Assembly (NCBI RefSeq): GCF_001614315.2
Contig: NZ_LVEG02000001.1
Coordinates: 620,001 to 684,000 of the forward strand
Length of the DNA stretch: 64,000 nucleotides
Source: Halofilum ochraceum
GTDB taxonomy: Bacteria; Pseudomonadota; Gammaproteobacteria; XJ16; Halofilaceae
Reading direction: 5' to 3'
Both the position numbers and the translations under genes were made by a program. Positions 39,180-47,296 of the stretch are shown here, in pieces. Each line of letters starts with the position of its first letter. Position 1 is the stretch's first letter. The notes below the pieces were generated by a model that ran no database searches, had not been told where the DNA came from, and worked only from the letters and a program-made list of their open reading frames with translations.

Positions 39180-40064
39180 TTGAGCGAACGAATACACAAA
39201 GTCCTCGCGCGAGCGGGGCTGGGCTCGCGGCGGGCCGTCGAACGCCTGCTGGCCGACGGCGCGATCCGCGTCAACGGAGAGGTCGCCGCGGTCGGCGCCG
39301 CACTGGAGCGCGATGATCGGGTCCAGGTTGAAGGCCGGTCCTACCGCGTCGTCATGCGCCCCGCGCAGCACGCCCGCTGGCTGCGTTATCACAAGCCGGA
39401 AGGTCAGGTCAGCACCCGCAGCGATCCCGAGGGCCGACCGACCGTATTCGATCCGCTGCCGCGGCTGCGTGAAGCGGGCGGGCGCTGGGTCTCGCTCGGG
39501 CGGCTGGACGTAAACACCACCGGGCTCATGCTGTTCACCGATGATGGGGCCCTGGCCAATGCGCTCACGCACCCGTCGGCCGGAATCGAACGCGAATACG
39601 CGGTCCGGGTGCGCGGTACGGTCGCGGCGGAAACGCTCGAACGCCTGACTACGGGCGTGCTGCTGGATGACGGAGAGGCGAAATTCGATCGCATCATCGA
39701 CGCCGGGGGGCAGGGCGCCAACCACTGGTACCACGTGATCCTGCACGAAGGCCGGCGCAATGAGGTGCGGCGTATCTGGGAAGCGGTCGGCTGTCAGGTC
39801 GCGCGCCTGACCCGCGTGCGTTTCGGCCCGATCACGTTGCCGCGCCACATCCGGCCGGGTCGTTTCGAGGATCTGCCCACCGAGGACATCCGGGCCCTGC
39901 AGCAGCTCGCCGGCGTCGGTAATGGTGGCGGGGAACTCGCGCTCGAACCCGAGTCCAGCCGCGGCAAACGGGCCGCCCGGGCGCGTGGCAAGGGTAAACC
40001 GCGCAAGTCGCGTACGCGGGCCGGCACCGGCGCGACCGAATCCGGAGGCCGGAAGCGACGATGA
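39180..40064 (+). CDS. rluB: 23S rRNA pseudouridine synthase RluB
   Basis: 294 aa from a TTG that follows GGAG at a good spacing and gives LSERIHKVLARAGLGSRRAV, the usual RluB start; the frame is open to 39063 but upstream residues are not family-like. An N-terminal S4 RNA-binding domain is followed by the RsuA-type catalytic domain with the nucleophile aspartate in GRLDVNTTGLMLFTDDG. A basic, low-complexity C-terminal tail (~230-294) is typical. It modifies U2605-equivalent in 23S rRNA. Its stop overlaps the MFS start (ATGA). Confidence 0.92.
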   Translation: MSERIHKVLARAGLGSRRAVERLLADGAIRVNGEVAAVGAALERDDRVQVEGRSYRVVMRPAQHARWLRYHKPEGQVSTRSDPEGRPTVFDPLPRLREAGGRWVSLGRLDVNTTGLMLFTDDGALANALTHPSAGIEREYAVRVRGTVAAETLERLTTGVLLDDGEAKFDRIIDAGGQGANHWYHVILHEGRRNEVRRIWEAVGCQVARLTRVRFGPITLPRHIRPGRFEDLPTEDIRALQQLAGVGNGGGELALEPESSRGKRAARARGKGKPRKSRTRAGTGATESGGRKRR

Positions 40065-41266
40065 CCGTGGCCGGCCGACGCGCTGGCATCGCGGCGATTC
40101 TCGCCGGCGGTGTCGTGCTCGCCCTCAACATGGGGCTGCGGCAGACGTACGGCCTGTTTCTCGAACCCATGACCACGGCGCTGCCGGTCAGTCACACTGC
40201 CTTCGGCCTTGCCATTGCCGTCCAGAATCTGCTCTGGGGCGCGCTCACGCCGTTGTTCGGCGCGGCTGCCGACCGCTGGGGCACGGGCCGCATGCTCGCT
40301 GTCGGCGCGGTCTTCTACAGTGCGGGGCTCGTGGTAATGGCGACCGCCCAGACACCGGTCGGCATCCATCTGGGCGCCGGGATTCTGACCGGCATCGCGG
40401 TCGCGGCGACGGGATTTCCGCTGGTCCTTGCGGCGGTGGCCCGCAGCGTTCCGGAAGCGCGCCGCAGCACCGCGCTCGGGCTCGCGACCGCGGGCGGCTC
40501 GATTGGGCAATTCCTGTTGCTGCCAGGCACCCAGGGGCTGATCTCGGGCCTCGGCTGGCCGGCGGCGCTGTTGGGTCTAGCCCTGCTGGCGGCGTTCATC
40601 CTGCCGTTCGCCATCCCGCTGCGGGGACGGCCGATGCGCGCCGAGGGCAGCGAGCAGCGACTCGGTGAAGCGCTCGGCGAAGCCGGCCGGCATCGCGGCT
40701 ATCTCCTGCTCACCGGCGGTTTCTTCGTCTGCGGTTTCCATATCGCGTTCGTCGCCACGCACCTGCCGGCGTATGTCACCGCCAACGGTCTCGCACCGCT
40801 GGTCGGTGCGACCGCCCTCGGTATCGTCGGGTTCTTCAACATCATTGGTACTTTCGGGTTCGGTTGGGCCGGCGGACGGTGGCGCAAAAAACACCTGCTC
40901 TGCGGAATTTATCTCGCGCGGGCGGCCGCTATCGGGATGCTCTTGGTCGTGCCGTTCACGACGGCCAGCGTGTTCGCCTTTGCCGCCGTGTTCGGGGTTC
41001 TCTGGCTGGGCACCGTGCCGCTCACCAGTGGTCTGGTCGGTGACATTTTCGGTGCCCGTTTCCTCGCGACGCTGTTCGGTATCGTCATGTTCAGTCATCA
41101 GATCGGCGCATTCTTCGGCGCCTGGCTCGGCGGCGTCAGCGTCGATATGACGGGCGGTTACGAGATCATCTGGCTGCTCGCGATCGCGCTGTCGCTGCTC
41201 GCCGCCGCCCTGCACGCGCCGATTGCGGATCGGCCGGTCGAGCGTGTGGCACCGGTGGCGCAATGA
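40061..41266 (+). CDS. MFS transporter
   Basis: 401 aa, about 12 membrane segments. The N-terminal motif GLRQTYGLFLEPMTTALPVS and loop 2-3 LFGAAADRWGTGRML fit the oxalate/formate-like or monocarboxylate-type MFS branch. Substrate unknown. Coupled by 4-bp overlaps to rluB upstream and the glycosylase gene downstream, although the three have no obvious shared pathway. Confidence 0.85.
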   Translation: MTVAGRRAGIAAILAGGVVLALNMGLRQTYGLFLEPMTTALPVSHTAFGLAIAVQNLLWGALTPLFGAAADRWGTGRMLAVGAVFYSAGLVVMATAQTPVGIHLGAGILTGIAVAATGFPLVLAAVARSVPEARRSTALGLATAGGSIGQFLLLPGTQGLISGLGWPAALLGLALLAAFILPFAIPLRGRPMRAEGSEQRLGEALGEAGRHRGYLLLTGGFFVCGFHIAFVATHLPAYVTANGLAPLVGATALGIVGFFNIIGTFGFGWAGGRWRKKHLLCGIYLARAAAIGMLLVVPFTTASVFAFAAVFGVLWLGTVPLTSGLVGDIFGARFLATLFGIVMFSHQIGAFFGAWLGGVSVDMTGGYEIIWLLAIALSLLAAALHAPIADRPVERVAPVAQ

Positions 41267-41955
41267 CCCGGTTGCACGCGAACACGGCGCGCAGCGTGTA
41301 CCGGCGCCTGCTCGATGCCTACGGCCCGCAGGGCTGGTGGCCGGCGGACAGCGCGTTCGAGATCGTGGTCGGCGCGGTGCTTACCCAGAACGCTGCCTGG
41401 ACCAACGTCGAGTACGCGCTCACTCACCTGCGCGAAGCCGATGCGCTGTCACCGGAGGCGATCCTCGCGTTGCCGGACGAGCGGCTGGGCGCGTTGATAC
41501 GACCCAGCGGCTATTTCAACGTCAAGGCGCAGCGCCTCAAGGCGGTGTGCCGATTCCTTGTGGATGCGGGTGGCATTGAAGCCCTGCGTGACCGCGAGAC
41601 TCACGATCTGCGGGCCGCGTTTCTCGCTGTCCACGGGATCGGGCGCGAGACCGCCGACGATATCGTGCTGTACGCGTTCCACCGCCCGGTGTTCGTGATC
41701 GATGCCTACACGCGCCGGATCTTCGAGCGCCTGGGCCTGTTCGCGGGCGGCGAGGCGTACGAGGCGTTGCGGGGCGCCTTCGAACGGGCCCTTGGCCCGG
41801 ACGTGCCCGTGTATCAGGAATACCACGGACTGATTGTCGAGCACTGCAAGGCCGTATGCGCGGTCCGCCCGCGCTGTGCCGACTGCTGCCTGCGCCAGCG
41901 TTGTCCCGTCGGCCGCGGCAACGGGCCTGAGCACGTGGTCCGCCGATCGGCGTAG
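41263..41955 (+). CDS. Endonuclease III-like DNA glycosylase (HhH-GPD, Fe-S)
   Basis: 230 aa, coupled to the MFS gene by ATGA. HhH-GPD fold: EIVVGAVLTQNAAWTNVEYA, hairpin HGIGRETADDIVLYAF and the catalytic aspartate in FVIDAYTRRIF. The hairpin has Glu where Nth has its catalytic Lys, so it is more likely monofunctional, like the MIG/3-methyladenine-type subfamily. A C-terminal Fe-S loop is present as C-x5-C-x2-C-x5-C (CAVRPRCADCCLRQRC). It excises damaged bases; substrate not predictable. Confidence 0.85.
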   Translation: MTRLHANTARSVYRRLLDAYGPQGWWPADSAFEIVVGAVLTQNAAWTNVEYALTHLREADALSPEAILALPDERLGALIRPSGYFNVKAQRLKAVCRFLVDAGGIEALRDRETHDLRAAFLAVHGIGRETADDIVLYAFHRPVFVIDAYTRRIFERLGLFAGGEAYEALRGAFERALGPDVPVYQEYHGLIVEHCKAVCAVRPRCADCCLRQRCPVGRGNGPEHVVRRSA

Positions 41956-41963
41956 CCCGGATC

Positions 41964-42168
41964 CAGCGCAGTGGAATCCTGGAATCATCCCGTGCCCGCG
42001 GTATCCCGCAGAGGCGCAGAGCGCGCGGAGAACGCGAAGAAGGCCGATAATCGCGTTGCGGTGAATACTCCCCGCACTGCAAAGCTCATTTGCCTCCCCT
42101 TGCGTGCTTTGCGGACTCCGCGGCTCCGCGTGATACCGTTTTTCTGGCTCCAGAATTCCACTGCGCTG
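41964..42168. repeat. 205-bp imperfect inverted-repeat element
   Basis: CAGCGCAGTGGAATCCTGGA (41964-41983) is mirrored by TCCAGAATTCCACTGCGCTG (42149-42168), 19 of 20 positions matching. Inner arms also pair (GGTATC at 42000-42005 with GATACC at 42132-42137) and both carry CGCAGAGG/CGCGGAG-type repeats. A GTAGCCCGGAT motif precedes the left end. This fills the gap between the glycosylase and ligase genes; no coding sequence lies inside. It resembles a MITE-like or REP-derived unit. Confidence 0.7.
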
Positions 42169-42228
42169 TAGACTCATGCCAGGCGCGCCGGATGCGCGCC
42201 GATCATCAGGCCATCCACGGAGGGAACC

Positions 42229-43092
42229 ATGCGCGCCTTCGCATTCGTTTTGTTGACCTTTCTTGCGGTACTTCCGGTTACGGCGGCGGATCCAGACCCG
42301 GACCCACCGAATCTCATGCACGCCTCGAGCTGGGGCGAGCGGGGAGACGTGTCGTCGTACCTGGTCAGCGAGAAGCTCGATGGCGTCCGCGGTCACTGGA
42401 CCGGCGAGCGCCTCCTCACCCGTGGCGGTCATGCGGTCGATCCCCCCGAATGGTTCACCGCCGGCTGGCCATCTACCCCGATGGACGGCGAGCTGTGGCT
42501 CGGCCGTGGCCGTTTCGCCGCGGTTAGCGGGATCGTGCGGACCCGGGAACCGGTAGACGCCGAATGGCGCGAGGTGCGGTTCATGGTGTTCGACCTGCCG
42601 GCGCATGAGGGGCCGTTCGAGGTGCGTGCCCGGCGGATCCGGACGCTGCTGGATGGCGCCGCCGTACGGTGGCTGCAGCCCGTGCGGCAGTTTCCGGTCG
42701 CGAACGCGGACGCGCTCGATCAACGCCTCGAGCGGATCGTCGATGCGGGCGGCGAGGGCCTGATGCTGCATCGCCGCGATGCGCACTACCGGGCCGGACG
42801 CAGCGATACCCTGTTGAAGTACAAGACGTCGGCTGACGCCGAGGCCCGGGTGGTGGCGCATACGCCCGGCAGGGGGCGTTACCGGGGCATGCTCGGTGCG
42901 CTGGTCGTCGAGCGACCCGACGGCCTGCGATTCCGCCTCGGTACAGGCTTCAGCGACGCGCAACGCGCGGACCCACCGCCCGTCGGCAGCCGCGTCACGT
43001 ATCGCTACAACGGCTTCACGGTGAACGGTGTGCCCCGCTTCGCGCGCTTTCTGCGGCTGCGGCCACGCAGGCGTGACAGCCCGAAGGACTGA
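42229..43092 (+). CDS. Exported ATP-dependent DNA ligase (LigE-like)
   Basis: 287 aa. A clear signal peptide (MRAFAFVLLTFLAVLPVTAA) precedes a minimal ATP-dependent ligase: adenylation motif K49 in SEKLDGVRGHW, motif III FMVFDLPAHE, motif IV GGEGLMLHRRDAHYR, motif V LLKYKTSADAEARV, and a small OB domain at the end (FRLGTGFSDAQRADPP). Such Lig E proteins are predicted or shown to be periplasmic and may process extracellular or incoming DNA. It is distinct from the essential NAD ligase at the window start. Confidence 0.9.
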   Translation: MRAFAFVLLTFLAVLPVTAADPDPDPPNLMHASSWGERGDVSSYLVSEKLDGVRGHWTGERLLTRGGHAVDPPEWFTAGWPSTPMDGELWLGRGRFAAVSGIVRTREPVDAEWREVRFMVFDLPAHEGPFEVRARRIRTLLDGAAVRWLQPVRQFPVANADALDQRLERIVDAGGEGLMLHRRDAHYRAGRSDTLLKYKTSADAEARVVAHTPGRGRYRGMLGALVVERPDGLRFRLGTGFSDAQRADPPPVGSRVTYRYNGFTVNGVPRFARFLRLRPRRRDSPKD

Positions 43093-43203
43093 TCAAGCGG
43101 TGCCCTGTAAGGGCGCGGCATGCTTGACCACCGCCACGGTGGCCGGCAGATTGCTTTACCGCCTGCAACAGGCTATCCCCATCCGACGCCGTGGACCCAT
43201 TCC

Positions 43204-43689
43204 ATGAAGATCTCTGGATTTCGCGCACTTTCACTGATCGTCTTTGTGGTCGCGGCCCTGACCGCCATACCCGTGCATGCGAGCGATTCCCGCTCGGTGG
43301 GTGATCTCCGGATCGAGCGGCCGTGGTCGCGGGTGACGCCACCGGGAACACCGGTCGGGGCGGGATACATGACCATCGTGAATACCGCGGATGAACCCGA
43401 TCGCCTGATCGCGGCGGAATCACCCGCGGCCGGACGCGTGCAGATCCATCGCAGCGTGAAAAAGGAAGGCACGAGTTCGATGGTCCATCAGAAGGGGGGT
43501 GTGGTCGTGCCGCCCGCGGGGCAGCTCGAATTCAGCCCCGGCGGGTATCACCTCATGCTCATGCAGCTGCAGGCGCCACTGGAGCAGGGCCAGCGTGTCC
43601 CGGTCACGCTGCGGTTCGAGCGGGCCGGTCGGATCCAGGTGGACCTGATCGTTCGCTCACTGACGGCCGGACCCCCGAAGCAGGACTGA
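43204..43689 (+). CDS. PCu(A)C-type periplasmic copper chaperone
   Basis: 161 aa from MKISGFRALSLIVFVVAALT with a signal peptide ending at VHASDS. Cu(I) ligands of the PCu(A)C family are present: H82, M93 (H-x10-M), then H116-x-M118 (GYHLMLM). The conserved opening IERPWSRVTPPGTPVGAGYM is clear. It delivers copper to the CuA/CuB centres of cytochrome oxidase. No oxidase or Sco gene is adjacent. Confidence 0.93.
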   Translation: MKISGFRALSLIVFVVAALTAIPVHASDSRSVGDLRIERPWSRVTPPGTPVGAGYMTIVNTADEPDRLIAAESPAAGRVQIHRSVKKEGTSSMVHQKGGVVVPPAGQLEFSPGGYHLMLMQLQAPLEQGQRVPVTLRFERAGRIQVDLIVRSLTAGPPKQD

Positions 43690-43870
43690 TGCGGTTTGCT
43701 CCAACGGCCTGAAGGCTGGATCGGGGCGGGATTCGGCGAAGCCGGGGGATCGAGGCCTGACTGTATGTATCACGGCAGCGCGGATCGCGCGTACCATCGA
43801 TCTCGCGGGCAGGCGATGATGGACGATGGTCCCGGTACCGCTATGGGAGCCATCGATAATGGGAACCGGT

Positions 43871-44728
43871 ATGTCAGCCATGCACAAATGGTGTCTCGCC
43901 GCAGCGATACTGGTTCTGACTGGCGGCTGCGCCGGACTGGAACAGGCGCTGGAAGATCGCAAGCCGAAGGTCTCGATGGAAGGGATGCGCCTCGCGGCCG
44001 TCGACTTCGATCGCGCCCGGGTCGTCTTCGATGTCGTCATCGACAACCCGAATCCCGTCGGGATCGATCTCGCGGGGTTCGATTATGTCCTCCGTCTCGG
44101 CGGCAACGAATTCCTCTCTGGCAAACGCGACCGTGCGGTCCGCCTGCCGCCGGATGGCAGGGAATCCATCGCCATACCGCTGGACATACCGTTTGCACGC
44201 GTCGCGGAGTTGCCCGGCGACCTGCGTGGGCGTCAGAGCGTGGACTATGGCCTCGACCTCGGGCTCGACTTCGATCTGCCCGCTCTCGGTCGTCAAAGGC
44301 TCGGGACATCCACCACCGGCAACATCCCGATACCGCAACGGCCCGGAATCTCGCTTGAAGGCGTGCGGGTGGCGGAGCTTGGATTGTCGGGCGCCGAACT
44401 CGTCCTCGAACTCGGCATCGATAATCCGAACGACTTCGGCATCGATCTGGATCGTCTGGTCTACGCCCTTGCCATCAACGGGCGTCGCTGGGCCGGGAGC
44501 AGCCGCGAGACCGGCCTCTCACTTGCCCCCGAGGGCAGCACTGCCGTGGAGCTTCCGCTAAAGGTCAACTTCGGTGCGATCGGCATGGGTGCCTACGAAC
44601 TGCTGCGGGGCGGGGCAAGCGCGGATTATCGCTTCACGGCCGACATCGCCGGCGATGCGGGGCTGCAGGGCTTCGGCGCGTTCGATTTTCCCGTCGAGCG
44701 CAGTGGCCGGATCAATCTGGCACGCTGA
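43871..44728 (+). CDS. LEA14-like (LEA_2) lipoprotein with two repeats
   Basis: 285 aa from MSAMHKWCLAAAILV; ATG 43859 is equally possible. The signal ends in a lipobox LVLTGGCAG. Two water-stress/LEA_2 domains follow, each with the family motif: VVFDVVIDNPNPVGIDLAGF and LVLELGIDNPNDFGIDLDRL. LEA14-type proteins are associated with desiccation or osmotic stress; in bacteria the function of these lipoproteins is not established. Convergent with the aminotransferase. Confidence 0.87.
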   Translation: MSAMHKWCLAAAILVLTGGCAGLEQALEDRKPKVSMEGMRLAAVDFDRARVVFDVVIDNPNPVGIDLAGFDYVLRLGGNEFLSGKRDRAVRLPPDGRESIAIPLDIPFARVAELPGDLRGRQSVDYGLDLGLDFDLPALGRQRLGTSTTGNIPIPQRPGISLEGVRVAELGLSGAELVLELGIDNPNDFGIDLDRLVYALAINGRRWAGSSRETGLSLAPEGSTAVELPLKVNFGAIGMGAYELLRGGASADYRFTADIAGDAGLQGFGAFDFPVERSGRINLAR

Positions 44729-44746
44729 AGCGAGGCGGCACGCTGG

Positions 44747-46048
44747 TTACGCGGCCTGGTGCCCTGGCGCCATTTCCGTCAGTGAATGCTCCAGGATCGC
44801 AAGGCCTTCCTCGACGATCGCGTCCGATGCCGTAAGCGGCACCAGAATCCGGATGGTATTGCCGTAGACGCCGCAGGAAAGGAGGACCAGGCCGTGCTCA
44901 CGCGCGCGGGCGCAGAGGGCCCTGGCGGCCTCGGGGGCGGGGGTCGTGCTGCCTGCCGCCGTGACCAGATCGAATGCGATCATCGAACCCAGTCCGCGCA
45001 GTTCTCCGATCGGGTGGACGTCGTCGCGGGCGGCGATCTGCTGGAGTCGGGAGACGATCTGACTGCCCAGCGTTGCCGACCGTTCGACCAGTCCTTCCTG
45101 CTCGATCGCATCCAGCACGCCGAGCGCGGCGGCGCAGGCGACCGGATGGCCGGCGTAGGTACCACCGAGGCCGCCCGGTTGCGCGGCATCCATGATGTCG
45201 GCCTTGCCGACCACCCCTGCCAAAGGGAAACCGCCCGCCAGCGACTTCGCGACCGTCATAAGATCCGGCTCGATACCCGCGTGTTCCACCGCGAACAGCT
45301 TGCCCGTGCGGGCGAAGCCACTCTGTACCTCATCGACGATCAGGCAGATGCCATGCGCGTCGCAAAGCTCGCGCAGGCGCTGCAGGAGGGAGGGTGGGGC
45401 GACGTTGAAACCGCCCTCGCCCTGGACCGGTTCGATGATGATGGCGGCCACGCGTTCGGGTTCGACGCGCGTGCGGAACAGCCACTCGAGCGCCGCGAAC
45501 GAATCGTCGACGGTGATCCCGTGGGCCGCCATGGGGAAGGGGACATGATGCAGATCGCCCGGGAATGGTCCGAAGTCGCGCTTATAGGGGTCGACCTTGC
45601 CGGTCAGGCCCATGGTCAGCAGCGTGCGGCCATGGAAACTGCCGTTGAACGCGACCACGTCCGAGCGCCCGGTCCAGGCGCGGGCAGCCTTGACCGAGTT
45701 CTCGACCGCCTCGGCGCCCGTGGTTACGAACAGGCTTTTCTTCGCTGAAGACCCGGGTGCGAGCGCGTTCAGGCGTTCGGCCAGCTCGACATAGGGTTCG
45801 TAGGGTGCGACCGCCCACGCGGTATGCGTGACGCGCTGGAGCTGCTGCTCGACACGCCGCATGACGGCCGGGTGCCGGTGGCCTGTGTTCAGCACCGCGA
45901 TGCCGCCGGCGAAGTCGATGTAGCGGTATCCCTCCACATCCCACAGCTCGGCATTTTCGGCCCGATCGACAAAGAACGGCGCGCCCGGCGTGACGGCGCG
46001 CGGCGTCGCTGCCGCACGCCGCCCATTCAGACTGGCGTTATCGTTCAT
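44747..46048 (-). CDS. gabT: 4-aminobutyrate-type aminotransferase (GabT-like)
   Basis: 433 aa from MNDNASLNGRRAAATPRAVT with a GGGAG site; the upstream open frame is not used. Class III PLP fold: TTGAEAVENSVKAARAWTGR, FNGSFHGRTLLTMGLTG, IIEPVQGEGGF, LIVDEVQSGFARTG and the PLP lysine K268 (VAKSLAGGFPLAGV), the same number as in E. coli GabT. It converts GABA (or a similar omega-amine such as diaminobutyrate or putrescine) to the semialdehyde. No succinate-semialdehyde dehydrogenase is adjacent. Substrate therefore moderately certain. Confidence 0.85.
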   Translation of the reverse strand: MNDNASLNGRRAAATPRAVTPGAPFFVDRAENAELWDVEGYRYIDFAGGIAVLNTGHRHPAVMRRVEQQLQRVTHTAWAVAPYEPYVELAERLNALAPGSSAKKSLFVTTGAEAVENSVKAARAWTGRSDVVAFNGSFHGRTLLTMGLTGKVDPYKRDFGPFPGDLHHVPFPMAAHGITVDDSFAALEWLFRTRVEPERVAAIIIEPVQGEGGFNVAPPSLLQRLRELCDAHGICLIVDEVQSGFARTGKLFAVEHAGIEPDLMTVAKSLAGGFPLAGVVGKADIMDAAQPGGLGGTYAGHPVACAAALGVLDAIEQEGLVERSATLGSQIVSRLQQIAARDDVHPIGELRGLGSMIAFDLVTAAGSTTPAPEAARALCARAREHGLVLLSCGVYGNTIRILVPLTASDAIVEEGLAILEHSLTEMAPGHQAA

Positions 46049-46112
46049 GTGATCGCTCCCGCGCATGCTCAAACCGGCTCGATTTCGTACCTGCAGCGGA
46101 CCTAGGCCGCCT

Positions 46113-46676
46113 TCAGGCCTGACCGAAACCGGCCTCGTGGCGGTGGTCGTCGCCATGGTGAACCGGCGGCTGCGGAGTCGTAGCACTCATCTCGTCGGCC
46201 TCGTGCCGCGTGGCCTCCGGCTCGGGCGCCGCTTCGCGCGGGGCCGCCGGTACCCGGGCGGCGACGGTCCACACATGGCCGAACGGATCGATGAAACGGC
46301 CCATGCGTTCGTCGGAACGCTCGCTGATCTCGATCCGCGTCATCGGCAGCAGCGCGTGGGCACCGGCCTCCAGCGCGCGCTCGAAAACCGCGTCCGGATC
46401 CGCAAGGAACACCTTCTGGCCGACCGGGGTCCCGCCCAGGGCGAGAGGCGACAGCAGGCCCCATTCGGGCATTTCCTCGGCCATCAGGATCAGGGAGCCG
46501 CCGATCTTGAGTTCGACCTGGCTCACGCGTTCGCCTTCCGCCTCGTGGCTGCGGGGACCGGCCTTGGCCTCGAATACGGTTTCGTAGAACTCGACGGCCT
46601 GCTCGACACCCCGGACGACGAGGCCCGGCGTGACGGTGCGGTAGCCTTTCGGTACGGGATTGATCTTCTGCGTCAT
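46113..46676 (-). CDS. VOC-family (PhnB/glyoxalase-like) protein
   Basis: 187 aa. The VOC fold is seen in VTPGLVVRGVEQAVEFYETV and in MGRFIDPFGHVWTVAARV, matching PhnB-like 3-demethylubiquinone/glyoxalase-like proteins. A C-terminal tail rich in His, Glu and Ala (RHEADE; HHGDDHRHE) might bind metal. Substrate unknown. It lies 64 bp from the aminotransferase on the same strand. Confidence 0.8.
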   Translation of the reverse strand: MTQKINPVPKGYRTVTPGLVVRGVEQAVEFYETVFEAKAGPRSHEAEGERVSQVELKIGGSLILMAEEMPEWGLLSPLALGGTPVGQKVFLADPDAVFERALEAGAHALLPMTRIEISERSDERMGRFIDPFGHVWTVAARVPAAPREAAPEPEATRHEADEMSATTPQPPVHHGDDHRHEAGFGQA

Positions 46677-46753
46677 GGTGGTCAGTTCTCCAGATGACCG
46701 CGACCGCGACCGCGGTCGATTGCCTGCGATTGCTCTTGCTCCGTGCCGACATC

Positions 46754-47170
46754 ATGTTTCATGATGTGGATATTGAAGGCCATGATGTCAGCACCATGGG
46801 CCATGATGCAAGTCTCGGCGTCGCCACCACCATTTCCCAGGCGGATCTCGCCTACCTGCGATCGGTCGGCCGTGTGGGGGAATTCGCGGTGGTCTACCGT
46901 ACATACCGGCACCAGGCCGGCGGCGGCTTCGGCCGCCAGGAACAGCATCCGCTGACCTGGGGCGTGCTGGTCTACGTGGACGGTGTGCTCGCGCGCATGT
47001 ACTCCGTGCGGGGCGCCGCGCGCGAGTGGACCAGTCTCGATCGTCTCGAGCGGTGGCTCCGCCAGCAGGGGTTCCGCTACTGGTGGACCCGTAACGATCT
47101 CGAGCCGACGGCCCTCTTCGAGGGCGAGGCGGAGAGCGCGACCGTTCCGGGCGAGGCGACGGATGAATGA
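46754..47170 (+). CDS. Small protein of unknown function with N-terminal HD repeats
   Basis: 138 aa if it starts at MFHDVDIEGHDVSTM; starts at 46694 or 46796 are also possible. I do not recognise the family. The body (ISQADLAYLRSVGRVGEFAV, then TWGVLVYVDGVLARMYS and LRQQGFRYWWTRNDLEP) looks like a genuine globular protein with conserved aromatic residues. The first ~20 residues are three xHDxxxx heptads coming from a 21-bp DNA repeat, which may instead be upstream control DNA. Divergent from the VOC gene. Confidence 0.55.
   Translation: MFHDVDIEGHDVSTMGHDASLGVATTISQADLAYLRSVGRVGEFAVVYRTYRHQAGGGFGRQEQHPLTWGVLVYVDGVLARMYSVRGAAREWTSLDRLERWLRQQGFRYWWTRNDLEPTALFEGEAESATVPGEATDE
46760..46808. repeat. 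Three CATGATG motifs at exact 21-bp spacing
   Basis: CATGATG begins at 46760, 46781 and 46802, i.e. two helical turns apart on the same DNA face. They lie in the divergent region between the VOC gene and the small unknown gene. They could encode the HD heptads or be binding sites of a regulator. Confidence 0.6.
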
Positions 47171-47296
47171 AAAGCGCTCGCCGCGCGCCTTCGGATTGCG
47201 GGCGGTGAAGCGTACGCGTATGTTTCCATGCGCATATAACAACGACACGCCCGCGCCGTCGGCCGGAGATCGGGAATCAGCACAATCGGGGATCGA

